Assembly (NCBI GenBank): GCA_038040485.1
Contig: JBBPIE010000002.1
Span: 124,001-188,000, forward strand
DNA from: Onstottus_B arcticum
Lineage (GTDB): Bacteria > Acidobacteriota > Blastocatellia > UBA7656
DNA: 64,000 bases
Reading direction: 5' to 3'
How positions within the stretch are numbered: the stretch's first letter is position 1; every line of letters begins with the position of its first letter. The position numbers and the translations under genes are program-made. The notes beneath the pieces are model-generated. The model saw only the letters and a list, made by a program, of their open reading frames with translations, ran no database searches and had not been told where the DNA came from. Positions 23,085 through 33,474 of this stretch are shown here, piece after piece.

Positions 23085-25499
23085 ATGGCAACTCTCTTAC
23101 AAGACCTGCGTTACTCGGCGCGAATACTTCTAAAAAAACCGGGCTTCACTTTGATCGCTGTCATCACGCTGGCGCTGGGCATCGGAGCGAACACGGCGAT
23201 CTTCAGCGTGGTCAACGCCGTGCTGCTGCAGCCGCTTCCCTATCCTGAGCCCGATAGGCTGACGCAGATGTTTCTCAACAATCCTGAGACCGCGCAGGGC
23301 AAGGGGAGCTATGGCAACGCCGACTTCCTGGCGCTAGCGGAACGAAATCAAAGCTTCGAGAAAGTTGCCGCCATTGCATCGGGCAATCGTTTCAGCCTGA
23401 CCGGCGGCGGCGCGCCCGAACAAGTGACTGGCGCATACGTATCGGTAGACTTCTTTGACGTGCTTTCCGTGAAGGCCCAGCGCGGCAGGACATTTCTACC
23501 CGATGAAGCTAAACCGGGCAGCCCGCGCACGGTCGTCGTCAGTCACGGCTTCTGGGAAAAGCACTTGAATTCCAACGCGGACGCCGTCGGCCAGTCAGTT
23601 ATGCTGAACGGCAACGCCTACACCGTCCTCGGCGTGATGCCGCCGGATTTCCGTTTCTCCGCCACTGGACCGTCCGAGTTGTGGGCAGCCATGCAAATCA
23701 ATCCACCGCGTTTTCGGCCGCCTTACTTCCTGCGCGTCATCGGCCGCCTTAAGCCGGGCATCACCGAGCAGGAAGCGCAAGCCGAGCTGTTAGCGATTGC
23801 CGATCAGGTCCAGCAGCAATACCCAATCAGCATTTCTAAAGTCACGCGTGTGGCGTCGCTAAAAGAAGCAATCGTCGGCGACGCGCAGTTGAGCTTGTCG
23901 GTGCTGTTCGGCGCAGTCTTCTTCGTCCTGCTCATCGCGGCGGTCAATGTGTCGAATTTGCTGTTGGCCCGGGCCAATGAACGCGAGAAGGAGATGTCCG
24001 TGCGCGCCGCGCTTGGCGCCAGCCGCTTCCGGCTCATCCGCCAGGCGCTGACAGAAAGCCTGTCGCTGGCTCTGATCGGAGGCACGCTCGGATGGCTGCT
24101 TGCGCTGTGGGGAGTCGACTTGATTGTCGCGCTGAGTCCCGAGAACCTTCCGCGCATGGATGAGATCAGCGTCGATCGCCGCGTGCTTGGGTTCACCTTG
24201 CTCATCACGCTGCTGAGTGGGCTAGTGTTCGGAATCGCGCCGGCGCTGCAAAGCTCGGATGTGGATTTGAGTGCCAATCTCAAGGAAGGCGGGCGCACGA
24301 CAGGCGGCGGGCGCAATCGGCTTCGCGGATTGTTTATCGTAACCGAGTTCGCTCTGGCCCTGACGCTGCTGGTTGGAGCAGGGCTGATGATCCGCAGCTT
24401 TCTGCAACTCCAACGGGTCAACCCAGGATTCAATCCCGAACATTTGCTGACCGCCGAGATCGTGCTCCCGCAAGCCACATACGGCACGCCGGCTAGGGTA
24501 GGCGAGTTCCATCAGCGATTGTTGCAAGATGTTCAGTCGATACCCGGCGTGCAATCCGTTTCGGCTTCGATGGCCCTGCCGCCAAACCTGTTGGTGATGC
24601 ACAACCCGTTTGTTGTCGAAGGTCAGATTCCCGCGCCCGGAGAATCGCAACCCCTCGCCGAACAGTTGCTCATCAGTCCGGATTATTTCCGTACCCTAGG
24701 CATCAGGCTAAACGCGGGCCGGCAATTCACGGACACGGACAACAGCTCCGCTCCGCAGGTCGTCGTCATCAACGAGACGATGGCGCGGTCTTACTTTCCG
24801 AACGAGGATGCCGTCGGCAGGCGCATTCAAACCGGAGACTACGATCCGGCGGGATCTTGGGTGACGGTTGTCGGCATCGTCGATGATGTGAAGTACAACG
24901 GCCTCCAGGAAGAACCGCAGCCGACGATGTACACGCCGTTCCTGCAGGACCTGTGGTGGCGCTCGCTTTATCTGGCGATAAGGACGGACGGAGATCCGCT
25001 CAGTGTTGTTGCCGCAACGCGTCAAGCAGTCTGGGCAATAGATGGTGATCTGCCTGTTTCGCAAATCAAGACGATGGCTCAAGTGATGTCCGAATCCGTA
25101 GCCGAGCCGCGCACCTACACCTTACTGCTTGGATTGTTCGGCGGGGTCGCGATGCTGCTTGCGGGCATAGGAATCTACGGAGTGATAGCTTACGCGGTCA
25201 CGCAGCGAACGCGCGAGATCGGCATACGGATGGCGCTCGGCGCGCAAACACGAGACGTGGTGAAACTGATAGTGAAGGAAGGAATGACTATGGCGCTCGC
25301 CGGGGTAGCTATTGGTCTGGCGGCTTCGTTTGCGTTGACTCGCGTGATGGCGAGCCTGCTTTTCGGAGTGAGCGCAACTGATCCGTTGACGTTTTCGGTG
25401 ATAGCGCTCGTGCTCGCGTTGGTGGGGTTGTTGGCTTGTTATCTTCCGGCGCGGCGAGCTACAAAAGTCGATCCGATGGTGGCGCTGAGGTATGAGTAG
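23085..25499 (+). CDS. ADOP-family permease, copy 3
   Basis: An 804-residue permease starting ATG (MATLLQDLRYSARILLKK). In the first FtsX block the usual ACANVANLLLAR is changed to AAVNVSNLLLAR, and the following EKEMSVRAALGASRFRLIRQ deviates from the other copies. Second block GVIAYAVTQRTREIGIRMALGAQ, C-terminus KVDPMVALRYE. It is the last ADOP before the minus-strand defence-like operon, whose final gene converges on it (64 bp between stops). Confidence 0.9.
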   Translation: MATLLQDLRYSARILLKKPGFTLIAVITLALGIGANTAIFSVVNAVLLQPLPYPEPDRLTQMFLNNPETAQGKGSYGNADFLALAERNQSFEKVAAIASGNRFSLTGGGAPEQVTGAYVSVDFFDVLSVKAQRGRTFLPDEAKPGSPRTVVVSHGFWEKHLNSNADAVGQSVMLNGNAYTVLGVMPPDFRFSATGPSELWAAMQINPPRFRPPYFLRVIGRLKPGITEQEAQAELLAIADQVQQQYPISISKVTRVASLKEAIVGDAQLSLSVLFGAVFFVLLIAAVNVSNLLLARANEREKEMSVRAALGASRFRLIRQALTESLSLALIGGTLGWLLALWGVDLIVALSPENLPRMDEISVDRRVLGFTLLITLLSGLVFGIAPALQSSDVDLSANLKEGGRTTGGGRNRLRGLFIVTEFALALTLLVGAGLMIRSFLQLQRVNPGFNPEHLLTAEIVLPQATYGTPARVGEFHQRLLQDVQSIPGVQSVSASMALPPNLLVMHNPFVVEGQIPAPGESQPLAEQLLISPDYFRTLGIRLNAGRQFTDTDNSSAPQVVVINETMARSYFPNEDAVGRRIQTGDYDPAGSWVTVVGIVDDVKYNGLQEEPQPTMYTPFLQDLWWRSLYLAIRTDGDPLSVVAATRQAVWAIDGDLPVSQIKTMAQVMSESVAEPRTYTLLLGLFGGVAMLLAGIGIYGVIAYAVTQRTREIGIRMALGAQTRDVVKLIVKEGMTMALAGVAIGLAASFALTRVMASLLFGVSATDPLTFSVIALVLALVGLLACYLPARRATKVDPMVALRYE

Positions 25500-25563
25500 A
25501 ACTCCTTTCACTGAGAAATTGCAGGGTATGCAATTCGAAGGGTGACGATTCCGACCCATCCCC

Positions 25564-26658
25564 CTAGAAGACTCCGAACTCGCGCCCGCTTTGCATCTTG
25601 AACAGCGTGCCCGCTGCTTCGGATTCTGTCTTCCACGCCGCAATGTCTGCCGGCGTTCCGAGCCTAAGACGAAAGGTGGTCGGCGACTCCCGCGTGAAGA
25701 GGAGGGTCTGATTGCCGTACGATGGCGGTCCCTCGACATCCGGAATAGGAAGGTCGAGCTTATCCATTGAGTTGTTGCCGAAGCGCAGATTCCTCGCGGC
25801 AGCGTGTGTCCCGTACCTTATGCTAACGCTCCCAATATGCGAGTTTTTCGCAAGCGCGCCGTCGCCGAAACCAAAGAAGAGCCGGGAGCCTCTCTGCATG
25901 TCGATCTGATTGCCTTCTTGGTCCTTTCCTCGATTCGGGACCACGTAGTCGATATCTATCCAGAAGTGCGCCGCCGCAATGAGCGCGGCGGCCTGTGCTG
26001 GGGGAATCACCGCCTTTTCCTGGAGAATCAAGTCAGCACGCTTGTCCTCAAACTCTTCAGAAAGTGACGGGACTGCCGGTCGGATTGCCGCGTAGCGGTC
26101 AATGAAAGCGGCATCAACTACCGTAGCCCAAGCAATGACTTTTTCTAACTCGACGAGACCGTTTGATATTGCCGGTGGCAGCGAACCCAAGTCCGAAAGG
26201 GTTCGGGCTGATAAGGCATGTTCATGGCCGAAACACAGACCGCTGCATGTGAGATTCGCCGAGCCAACCATGATTGCCGCCGGAACAAACGCGGCGTCTC
26301 GTCGCTCCAACAATAGAGTCTTCGGATGAAATCGGTAGATTGGTTTGAGTTTGCGGGTCAAGAGTTCTTCAGCGTACGGGACACGAACTTCTGCCTTCTG
26401 GAGACTCAGCAGGAACCTGAGTGCGTCCGGTTCCGTGATGCCCCCGTCAATTGATATTACCCAGCGCTTCGCCGCCTTTTTCCAGCTAGGCGATTCGCGC
26501 AGCACACTGGTTATCAAACGCACACCTTTGAACGACGCAAACGCGTAGAGACCCGTGAGTCGAGAAAATGCCGTAGCGGCAGCGAGGTCACGGTAAGCAT
26601 TCAGTATTGCCGTCCCCTCTCCGGGCCGCTGAACTGTATACGAGATACTCGTCGCCAT
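25564..26658 (-). CDS. PLD-fold (HKD) nuclease-like protein
   Basis: A 364-residue cytoplasmic protein with one phospholipase-D-type motif: RFHPKTLLLE (H-x-K at about 111-113) followed after 16-18 residues by MVGSANLTCSGL, the GSxN half of the motif. A single HKD motif is the arrangement of nucleases such as BfiI or NgoFVII-like restriction enzymes, which act as dimers. The C-terminal half (about 210-364) shows no family I recognise. Its ATG lies 9 bp downstream of the stop of the MmeI-like enzyme, so it is in the same operon and plausibly works with it. DrmC of DISARM is also PLD-like, but DrmA and DrmB are absent. Confidence 0.7.
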   Translation of the reverse strand: MATSISYTVQRPGEGTAILNAYRDLAAATAFSRLTGLYAFASFKGVRLITSVLRESPSWKKAAKRWVISIDGGITEPDALRFLLSLQKAEVRVPYAEELLTRKLKPIYRFHPKTLLLERRDAAFVPAAIMVGSANLTCSGLCFGHEHALSARTLSDLGSLPPAISNGLVELEKVIAWATVVDAAFIDRYAAIRPAVPSLSEEFEDKRADLILQEKAVIPPAQAAALIAAAHFWIDIDYVVPNRGKDQEGNQIDMQRGSRLFFGFGDGALAKNSHIGSVSIRYGTHAAARNLRFGNNSMDKLDLPIPDVEGPPSYGNQTLLFTRESPTTFRLRLGTPADIAAWKTESEAAGTLFKMQSGREFGVF

Positions 26659-26667
26659 CAGAACACC

Positions 26668-29643
26668 TCATGCGAAAAGGCAATCTTCGGAAATGAACAG
26701 GTGGTGGTCGTTAACGCAGGACGGTAGCCCCGGCCGCTCGACTGGCTTCCCGGACCTTGTCGCTTCATCCACCAAACCATTCAGTTCAAGCAGGAACGTC
26801 AACTCGTCCGCCTTCCGCGCCATGCCACCGTATGCTTCGCGCACGACGTTGTCTAATTCTTCGTGTGCCGTGCGTAGCGGGTGCGTACCTGGAAGTTCGA
26901 GTGTCCGATACAGGTCTCGAAGGCCTCCGCCGGCGATGGTGATTGCTCGTGCTCGGACATCCCTAATGCGCCGTGCCGCCGCGGCGATAGCCTCGACCTG
27001 CCGAACCGTCGGCAGCTGAGGCCATGGGAATGTGTCGAAGACGTCACGAACGGAATATCTCGTGTCCGACTCGACCTTCATCCTCGACGATTTTCGGAAC
27101 CATTCAAAGTGCAGCTTGCTTTGAAGAATACCAAAAGAATAGTCGTCTGCGAGTGCGAATACTTGCACAAGATCGCTCGGACAAATTTGGCTTGAAAGGA
27201 ACACCATCACGGGCCGTCGGGTTACGCGCGAGCATCCGATGTAGCGCGGTACTACGTTCAGGGCGGCGGACAATTCGTCACGCCGGTTCCATAGCTGCCA
27301 CCAGCGAGAAAGGTGCTCTCTCCGTGACGGTGCCATATCGCTGTCCGAGTTCTCGGCCTCCCTCAGTGTTAGCTCAACGGCAGGAAGAACATGCTCCTTG
27401 CAATAGGCGAACGCTGAGGAGAATGCAGAAGCCTCGATGATATCCCGATCGCCGAAATCAATCACCCATCGGTCGATCCTGAATTCATCGAGCATTTCAC
27501 GACCAGTCAGATAGGGGAAGATGACCTCGGCGGAATCGGCCCGCAGCCTGTCCGCGGTGTCGCTGTCGAGCAGGAAGCCGCCATATCCCGGGATCTTCCC
27601 CTGAAAGCAGCGCTTGGGCGATAGATTGGCCGAAAGCCTCGCCTTTCCGCTCACATCTGTTTCATCCGACAGACTGGAATTAATGAATGCAACGTCACGA
27701 AACACCAGCTCGTAGGTTGGCTGGTCGTTGTTTGCATCACCTCGATTCCTTTTTTTTGTGCCTGATTTATTGAGTTGCGTCCAAAGCCGCCGCGTTGGCG
27801 GAACTACTTTGCCAGCCTTAGTCTTCATCCAGTTCACGATGGACACATGTACGTTGGCCTCACCTGACCACGGCTGATTGTCGACGGCTTCAATAATTGT
27901 GCCAGAGGAAGCGATGTAGTCGAGGCCGCCGACGCGGGACTTATTGCTCCTGATGTTCTGTGTTCCGACCAATCCGGCTCGGCCGGATGTGGACTTTGCC
28001 GGCGTACACTCGGGTAAATGGTCATGAGCGCGGCGGAACCAAAAAACACAGTAGTCCGCCATTCCAGGAATATTGGGGTAAGCCTTGCGAAGCTGATTAA
28101 CGTACGCCGCCCCCCGGAATGGCTTCAGCCGCTTGGACCCAAGAAACGGTGGATTCCCGATGATTACGTCAACCGGTGGCCAATCACGATTGGTTCCGTC
28201 TTCTGCCAAGAGGGCATCGACGGTCCAGAAATTCGAATCGAGATTGTCGAGAGGCAGAGGTTGCTCGCTCAGGTCGAAGGGCAAGTGGTGTTGTCCCGTG
28301 GCAAGACGCTCTCGTGTCTCCTTGAGGGCAAGCGTCTTCGCCAGCATCAGTGTAACTTTGGCAAGCTCAACCGCGAATTCCTTAATGTCGATCCCAAAAA
28401 ACTGGGATGCGCTAACCAGCGACTTACCCCCTACTGCCCGTTGAGATTTGCTGCCGAAGTCCGCATAAATCTTTTCCAGCAATTCGAGTTCGATGCGTTT
28501 GAGCTCCCGGTACGCGACGTAAAGGAAGTTCCCACTGCCACACGCGGGGTCAAGGATTCGGTAGTCTAGGAGTTCCCTTCGTAGCGTTAGCAGGTCCGCC
28601 GCCCGTGTGGTGGCGGCTATGCGCTCTCTCCAGGGGCGGACAATAGTCGGAAGAACGACTTTGTAAATGTCCGTTTCGCTTGTGAAGTGCGCCCCAAAGG
28701 CATGTCGCTCCCGTTTGTCCATGATCCCCTCGAACAATGAGCCGAAAATCGCGGGATGCACTTTGGACCAGTTCTCTTTTGTTGCAGCTTGAAGCAGGCA
28801 TATCTCGTCGGATGTGAGCTCAATCGGTTCGACGATGCTGAACAGACCTCCGTTGAAGTAGTCGACTCCCTTATATCGGCCCCCGGAGGCTCGATTCTTG
28901 TCCGCCATTTGCCGAAACAAGCCACCAATAATGTCATAGTTGCTTGTATTGCCGTTGCAGTCCTGAACAAGTTCGCTGAAAAGTCCTCTGGGCAGCAGAT
29001 CGATGTCTTCCGCAAAGAGGGTGAGTACGGATTGGAGTACAAACCTCTGCGCTGTTGCAATCGCTACCGGCTCATTCGTGCGAGATACCAGCGAGTTAAA
29101 GAGCGCGGCGACGCTCTGTGCTGCTTGACGTGTGACCGCAACACGGTCGTTGTTGAAAAGAGGTTTGAGTTGGGCTGGAAATAGGAAATTGAGCGCGGTA
29201 TATCGTTCTGGAAGTTCCTCAAGGCGCACCCGGTCCATCGGCTCATCAAGCTGGTGGTTCAGATCGTAAATCCAGAACTCATCGAAATTGCAGAGTACGA
29301 CATACTGGGGTCGGTTCGGAACGAGATCGAGCCAGTATTCAAAAGCTTGTCGATAATGACGTTCGAGCTTTTCACCACGCTTCTTCATCTCGAGAAGCAG
29401 TCGCGGTCTCCAGAGCAGATCTGCAAAGCGTGTCCCCTTGCCCGTGTGGATGCGAAATTCTAGAGTTCCCCCGGCCTCCATGATCCCGCCATACCCAAGC
29501 GCCCGGAAGAGTCGGTCGCAGAAGATCTGTGCTTCACCTTTTTCATCTCCTTTGATGTGGTCGCGCGCGAAGTTCACGAAGTCCTTCATCCGTTCTGCAG
29601 GACTCGATGATGGGGATGATTTAGGCTGCATAGTCTTGCTCAT
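26668..29643 (-). CDS. MmeI-like (type IIL/IIG) fused restriction endonuclease and DNA adenine methyltransferase
   Basis: A 991-residue single-chain enzyme. The N-terminal nuclease domain has FADLLWRPRLLLEMKK: D75-x9-E85-x-K87, the D-x9-ExK arrangement known from MmeI. A helical connector (about 100-340) leads to a gamma-class N6-adenine methyltransferase: motif I DPACGSGNF at 365-373 and catalytic motif IV NPPF at 497-500. The C-terminal part (about 660-960) contains the target-recognition region and YSVRDVFDTFPWPQ. The fusion modifies and cleaves from one recognition domain. The start ATG (29643) is 27 bp after the Fic stop and the PLD gene follows by 9 bp, forming a three-gene operon opposite to the surrounding ADOP genes. 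Confidence 0.85.
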   Translation of the reverse strand: MSKTMQPKSSPSSSPAERMKDFVNFARDHIKGDEKGEAQIFCDRLFRALGYGGIMEAGGTLEFRIHTGKGTRFADLLWRPRLLLEMKKRGEKLERHYRQAFEYWLDLVPNRPQYVVLCNFDEFWIYDLNHQLDEPMDRVRLEELPERYTALNFLFPAQLKPLFNNDRVAVTRQAAQSVAALFNSLVSRTNEPVAIATAQRFVLQSVLTLFAEDIDLLPRGLFSELVQDCNGNTSNYDIIGGLFRQMADKNRASGGRYKGVDYFNGGLFSIVEPIELTSDEICLLQAATKENWSKVHPAIFGSLFEGIMDKRERHAFGAHFTSETDIYKVVLPTIVRPWRERIAATTRAADLLTLRRELLDYRILDPACGSGNFLYVAYRELKRIELELLEKIYADFGSKSQRAVGGKSLVSASQFFGIDIKEFAVELAKVTLMLAKTLALKETRERLATGQHHLPFDLSEQPLPLDNLDSNFWTVDALLAEDGTNRDWPPVDVIIGNPPFLGSKRLKPFRGAAYVNQLRKAYPNIPGMADYCVFWFRRAHDHLPECTPAKSTSGRAGLVGTQNIRSNKSRVGGLDYIASSGTIIEAVDNQPWSGEANVHVSIVNWMKTKAGKVVPPTRRLWTQLNKSGTKKRNRGDANNDQPTYELVFRDVAFINSSLSDETDVSGKARLSANLSPKRCFQGKIPGYGGFLLDSDTADRLRADSAEVIFPYLTGREMLDEFRIDRWVIDFGDRDIIEASAFSSAFAYCKEHVLPAVELTLREAENSDSDMAPSRREHLSRWWQLWNRRDELSAALNVVPRYIGCSRVTRRPVMVFLSSQICPSDLVQVFALADDYSFGILQSKLHFEWFRKSSRMKVESDTRYSVRDVFDTFPWPQLPTVRQVEAIAAAARRIRDVRARAITIAGGGLRDLYRTLELPGTHPLRTAHEELDNVVREAYGGMARKADELTFLLELNGLVDEATRSGKPVERPGLPSCVNDHHLFISEDCLFA

Positions 29644-29670
29644 TATTCCAGACTTGATAGCTCATACCAA

Positions 29671-30441
29671 CTATCTGCGTAAAGAATTCACCAGCATCGT
29701 TAGGAACGGCACACACAAGTCGTAGTTCAACTCATGGTAGTTCAATCCGATCTTGATGTTCTTGTAGTATTCCGCCAGATGCTCTTTGTAGTATTGCTCT
29801 GATGGAATCTGCCAGGCTCGCTTTCCCAGATGGGTCGAAAGAAACCACTTTTCCAGCAGCCGCGCGGTTCGTCCGTTCCCGTCTTGAAAAGGGTGAATGT
29901 GCACGAACATCAGGTGAAGCAACGACGCATGGTAAAAGACACTGGCTATGTCTTGAGGTTGTCGTTTGAGCGATCTCAAATCCCCGAACAGCTCTTGCAT
30001 CTCTTGCAGCACGAGTTCCGGTTCCACGGCGGCATACTCGATCCCATACTGGCTGTACACGAACATGAGTTGGTCGCGGTATTTCCCCTGCCGCGCCTTA
30101 GGCAACAGAGGCTTCGCCAAAATACCGTGGGCCTTCAACAGGTTCTTTTCGTTTAGCGCGTGCTTCCTGGCAAACAGGTAGGCCTCGACGAGGGTTTCAA
30201 TCTCTTTTCGCTCTTTTGCTTTGAAGGCTCGGCTCTTGCGGTCAAGCTTCGAGTTCATAAAAGAATCCAGGTCTATGGTGTTGCCCTCGATGTTTGACGA
30301 ATAGACAGCAGAGGCTTCGAAAGAAAACGTGAGGCGCGGCAAGTCATCGCGAGCGGCAAAGGCGCTCCACAACGCCCCCGAATCGAGGGGCTTCAGGTGA
30401 CTGAGCGACTCTTTACGATGGCGCTTGTCGTCGATGTGCAT
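29671..30441 (-). CDS. Fic-domain AMP-transferase with N-terminal inhibitory motif
   Basis: A 256-residue protein. The Fic core is HPFQDGNGRTAR at 183-194 (consensus HPFxxGNGRxxR, catalytic H183). The inhibitory motif SSNIEGN (S48 to G53, consensus [S/T]xxxE[G/N]) lies in an N-terminal helix, so this is a class II self-inhibited Fic protein. The family transfers AMP (sometimes other nucleotides) to a hydroxyl side chain of target proteins. I prefer the ATG at 30441 (MHIDDKRHRKES) over an upstream TTG at 30471. It heads the operon with the restriction-methylation enzyme and PLD protein. The target is unknown. Confidence 0.87.
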   Translation of the reverse strand: MHIDDKRHRKESLSHLKPLDSGALWSAFAARDDLPRLTFSFEASAVYSSNIEGNTIDLDSFMNSKLDRKSRAFKAKERKEIETLVEAYLFARKHALNEKNLLKAHGILAKPLLPKARQGKYRDQLMFVYSQYGIEYAAVEPELVLQEMQELFGDLRSLKRQPQDIASVFYHASLLHLMFVHIHPFQDGNGRTARLLEKWFLSTHLGKRAWQIPSEQYYKEHLAEYYKNIKIGLNYHELNYDLCVPFLTMLVNSLRR

Positions 30442-30711
30442 ATGGGTCTTGATAGGGATTCTACCGCACAAAGCGCATGAGAGTCAGCCGTTCGGGGGTC
30501 AGAAGCCAGTGATACAGAAGTCAGAAGTCAAAGGCCAAGCGTCGTTAGGCTGCGGTCAAAGGCTCATTCGCAGGAATGGGAATACTTCATCCCGGAAGCG
30601 GCCAGTCGAGACGCGGACCACAGCCGGTAGACTGAAGACCGGGCCCGCGAAGCGTCTTATCTTCAGTAGTCTGGCGACGTCTGGCAATGTGGCACAGTGG
30701 TTGGTAGCGGT

Positions 30712-30844
30712 TCAGTGGTCAGTGGTCAGTGGTCAGTGGTCAGTGGTCAGTGGTCAGTGGTCAGTGGTCGGTGGTCGGTGGTCGGTGGCCAGAGGTCAGA
30801 GGTCAGTGGCCAGAGGTCAGTGGTCAGTGGTCAGAGATCAGAAG
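30712..30844. repeat. heptamer tandem array, GTCAGTG type
   Basis: Around 16 head-to-tail 7-nt units (GTCAGTG with variants GTCGGTG, GTCAGAG, CCAGAG) end 10 nt before the ribosome-binding site AAGGAGC of ADOP copy 4. Degenerate traces (AGAAGTCAGAAGTC) occur at 30490-30530. In contrast to the other junctions, there is no clear complementary arm. The rest of 30442-30711 holds no gene; it includes the promoter region of the Fic operon. Confidence 0.88.
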
Positions 30845-30863
30845 GCAGACGCAAGGAGCATTA

Positions 30864-33332
30864 ATGGAAACTCTCTGGCAAGACTTGCGATACGGCTCGC
30901 GGATGTTGGTTAAGAATCCCGGCTTCACTGCAATTGCCGTCTTGACCCTCGCGCTGGGGATCGGCGCCAACAGTTCCATCTTCAGCTTGATCAATGCGGT
31001 GCTGCTGCGGCCTATGCCTTTCAAAGAACCGGACAAGCTCGTGATGATATGGGAAAGACGGGCTTCCTCCAACGACGCGAACCTGCCAATCTCCGCTCAT
31101 GAGTTCGTCGGCTGGCGCGAACAATCCGGCAGCTTTGAGAACATGGCGATCATCGAACCTTCAGGCTTCAACCTGACTGGGGCAGGTGACCCGACTGCGA
31201 TCGCCGGGCTGAAAGTTTCGGCTGACTTCTTCTCAGTGCTGGACGTGACTGCGCTTCTTGGCCGCACGTTCTCACCGGGAGAAGACCAAGTTGGTAATAA
31301 CCCTATCGTTGTCCTGAACGCGGGCCTCTGGAAGCGGCGTTTTGGCTCAGACCCGGACATCGTCGGCAAAACAGTAACCTTGAGCGATCAACAGTACACA
31401 GTGATCGGCGTCATGCAACGTCGCTGCGTGGGAGCGTGGATGAATTCGGACCCCGACGTATGGGTTCCTATCGACTTGCCCGCCGAAGCACGAAGAGTGG
31501 GCAAGCACGGCAACAATGTGATAGGTCGGCTCAAACCAGACGTGACATTGGACCAGGCGCAAGCGGATTTGGCTCAGGTCGCCGCTCAGCTTGAGCAGCG
31601 ATATCCACGCGAGAATACCGGACACACCGTGAAGGTCAACTCTCTGCACGAAGACACCGTAGGAGCTATACGTCCTGCGTTGGTGATGTTACTTGGAGCA
31701 GTCGGCTTTGTATTGCTCATCGCCTGCGCTAATGTGGCCAACCTGTTGCTCTCGCGAGCCGCCGCCCGGCAAAAAGAGATTGCTATCAGAACTGCTCTGG
31801 GGGCGCGGCGGCTACGACTGGTTCGCCAGATGTTAACCGAAAGTTGCCTGCTGGCGGTGATGGGTGGCGGAGTTGGGGTGCTTCTGGCGCTGTGGATAAT
31901 AGACCTGCTTCCGAAGATCAAAGCAGTGAATATTCCTCGTATGGAGCAGGTGCATCTCGACGCCAGCGTTCTGGCGATGACCATCGGCCTATCGCTGTTG
32001 ACCGGAATCGTTACTGGTCTGGCGCCCGCGCTGCGAAGCTCGAGGCAAGCATTGAATCAATCGATGGGTGAAGGAACTCGAACTTCAGCCGGTCTGGGCC
32101 GCCGCCGAATCGGGAGCGTGCTGGTGGTCGCCGAAGTAGCGCTCGCTCTCGTTTTGTTAGCCGGCGGCGGACTGATGGTTAGGAGCTTTGTTCGTTTGCT
32201 TAGTGTTGATCCGGGCTTCGATCCGCACAACATTTTGCGAGCCGACCTTTCGTTGCCCGGTCTGAGATACGCGAAGCCTGAGCAACAAAAGATTTTTTAT
32301 GAACAGCTTTTGGAACGGATCAAAGTGCTGCCCGGTGTAGAAGTGGCGAGCGCGACCACTCAGACGCCTTTGAGTCCAGGCGATAACTGGGCGTTCTTTT
32401 CCATCGAAGGCCGACCTGCGGCGGCACCCGGCCAGGAATCGAATGCCGCGATGCGCAGCGTCAGCGCCGACTATTTCCGGGCCATGAGAGTTCCGCTGAA
32501 GAGGGGACGGTTCTTTACCGAAGCGGATGCTCGGATCGCGCTTCCGGTGATGCGCTGGTTTGAACAGCAGCCTTACCCCCAACACTACGACGATCCGCAA
32601 CCTGTTCCGGCCATCATCATCAACGAGACGTTCGCGCGAAGGTTCTTTCCAGATGAAGACCCGGTCGGCAAGCGAATGCGAATCATAGCAAGTCCGTGGC
32701 TGACGATAGTCGGAATAGTCGGTGATATTCGGCACATGGGATTGAACACGCAACCGAACCCGGAGATGTACTTGTCTGATCTTCAAGAGCCTTCCGGGTC
32801 GATGGCAGTGATGGTCCGAACCGCGGGTGATCCGTTGATGCTGGCAACGGCCGTGCGCGAACAAGTCACGTCGATTGATCAGGATCTGCCGGTGGCGATC
32901 ACGACCATGGATCAAATTCGCTCCGACTCGGTGGGAGGGCAGCGATTCAACGCGCTACTGCTGAGTATCTTTGCAGCGCTCGCGCTCGGATTGGCAGTGG
33001 TCGGCGTTTTTGGAGTCATCAACTATTCGGTGGCGCAGCGAACTCACGAAATAGGCGTGCGGATAGCGCTTTGAGCAAAGAGACGAGACATCTTCAAGCT
33101 GGTCGTCGGCCAGGGAATGGTTCTGGCGCTGCTCGGCGTGGCGATCGGTCTGGCGGGTGCGTTCGCGTTGACTCGTTTGATATCGGGGTTGCTCTTCGGC
33201 GTGAGCCCAACTGACTTCGGGACGTTTGCGGTTGTTTCGTTGTTGCTGGCTGGCGTCGCGCTGGTGGCCAGCTACATTCCCGCAAGGCGCGCGATGAATG
33301 TCGACCCGATGGTCGCGCTGAGATACGAGTGA
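30864..33332 (+). pseudogene. ADOP-family permease, copy 4, with in-frame TGA
   Basis: It starts at ATG 30864 (METLWQDLRYGSRML) with AAGGAGC upstream. The frame is intact to a TGA at 33072-33074, at the Gly codon of the conserved MALGA motif (here VRIAL-stop-AKRRD), consistent with a single GGA-to-TGA change. The same frame then continues without error to 33332 and the usual DPMVALRYE end. As read, the product is 736 residues and lacks the last about 86, i.e. the final two membrane helices of FtsX domain 2. It is either a recent nonsense mutation, a sequencing error, or (less likely) readthrough. The first FtsX block VLLIACANVANLLLSR is normal. Confidence 0.85.
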
Positions 33333-33333
33333 G

Positions 33334-33443
33334 AGAGGATGGAGGATGGAGGATGGAGGATGGAGGATAGAGGATGGAGGATAGAGGATCGTGATCTAAC
33401 AATCCTCTAGCTTCTTATCCTCTATCTTCTATCCTCGATCCTC
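33334..33443. repeat. heptamer palindrome, GGATGGA type
   Basis: Immediately after the stop of ADOP copy 4. The left arm consists of GAGGATG/GAGGATA units (33334-33388); the right arm has complementary TATCCTC/ATCCTCT units (33402-33443). It separates ADOP copy 4 from the convergent Uma2-family gene. Confidence 0.85.
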
Positions 33444-33474
33444 AAGGCACTGAGGTACGAGTAGATCTTTGAAG

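Noticed and set aside
25564..29643. DISARM or BREX system
   Set aside because: A PLD protein and a large methyltransferase are present, but no DrmA/DrmB helicase pair, no PglZ, no BrxC-type ATPase; the methyltransferase carries its own MmeI-like nuclease domain.
30729..30863. Start of ADOP copy 4 within the GTCAGTG array (repeated VSGQWSV peptide)
   Set aside because: All paralogues begin at M-E-x4-DLRYG with a ribosome-binding site just upstream; the extension is the translated heptamer array.
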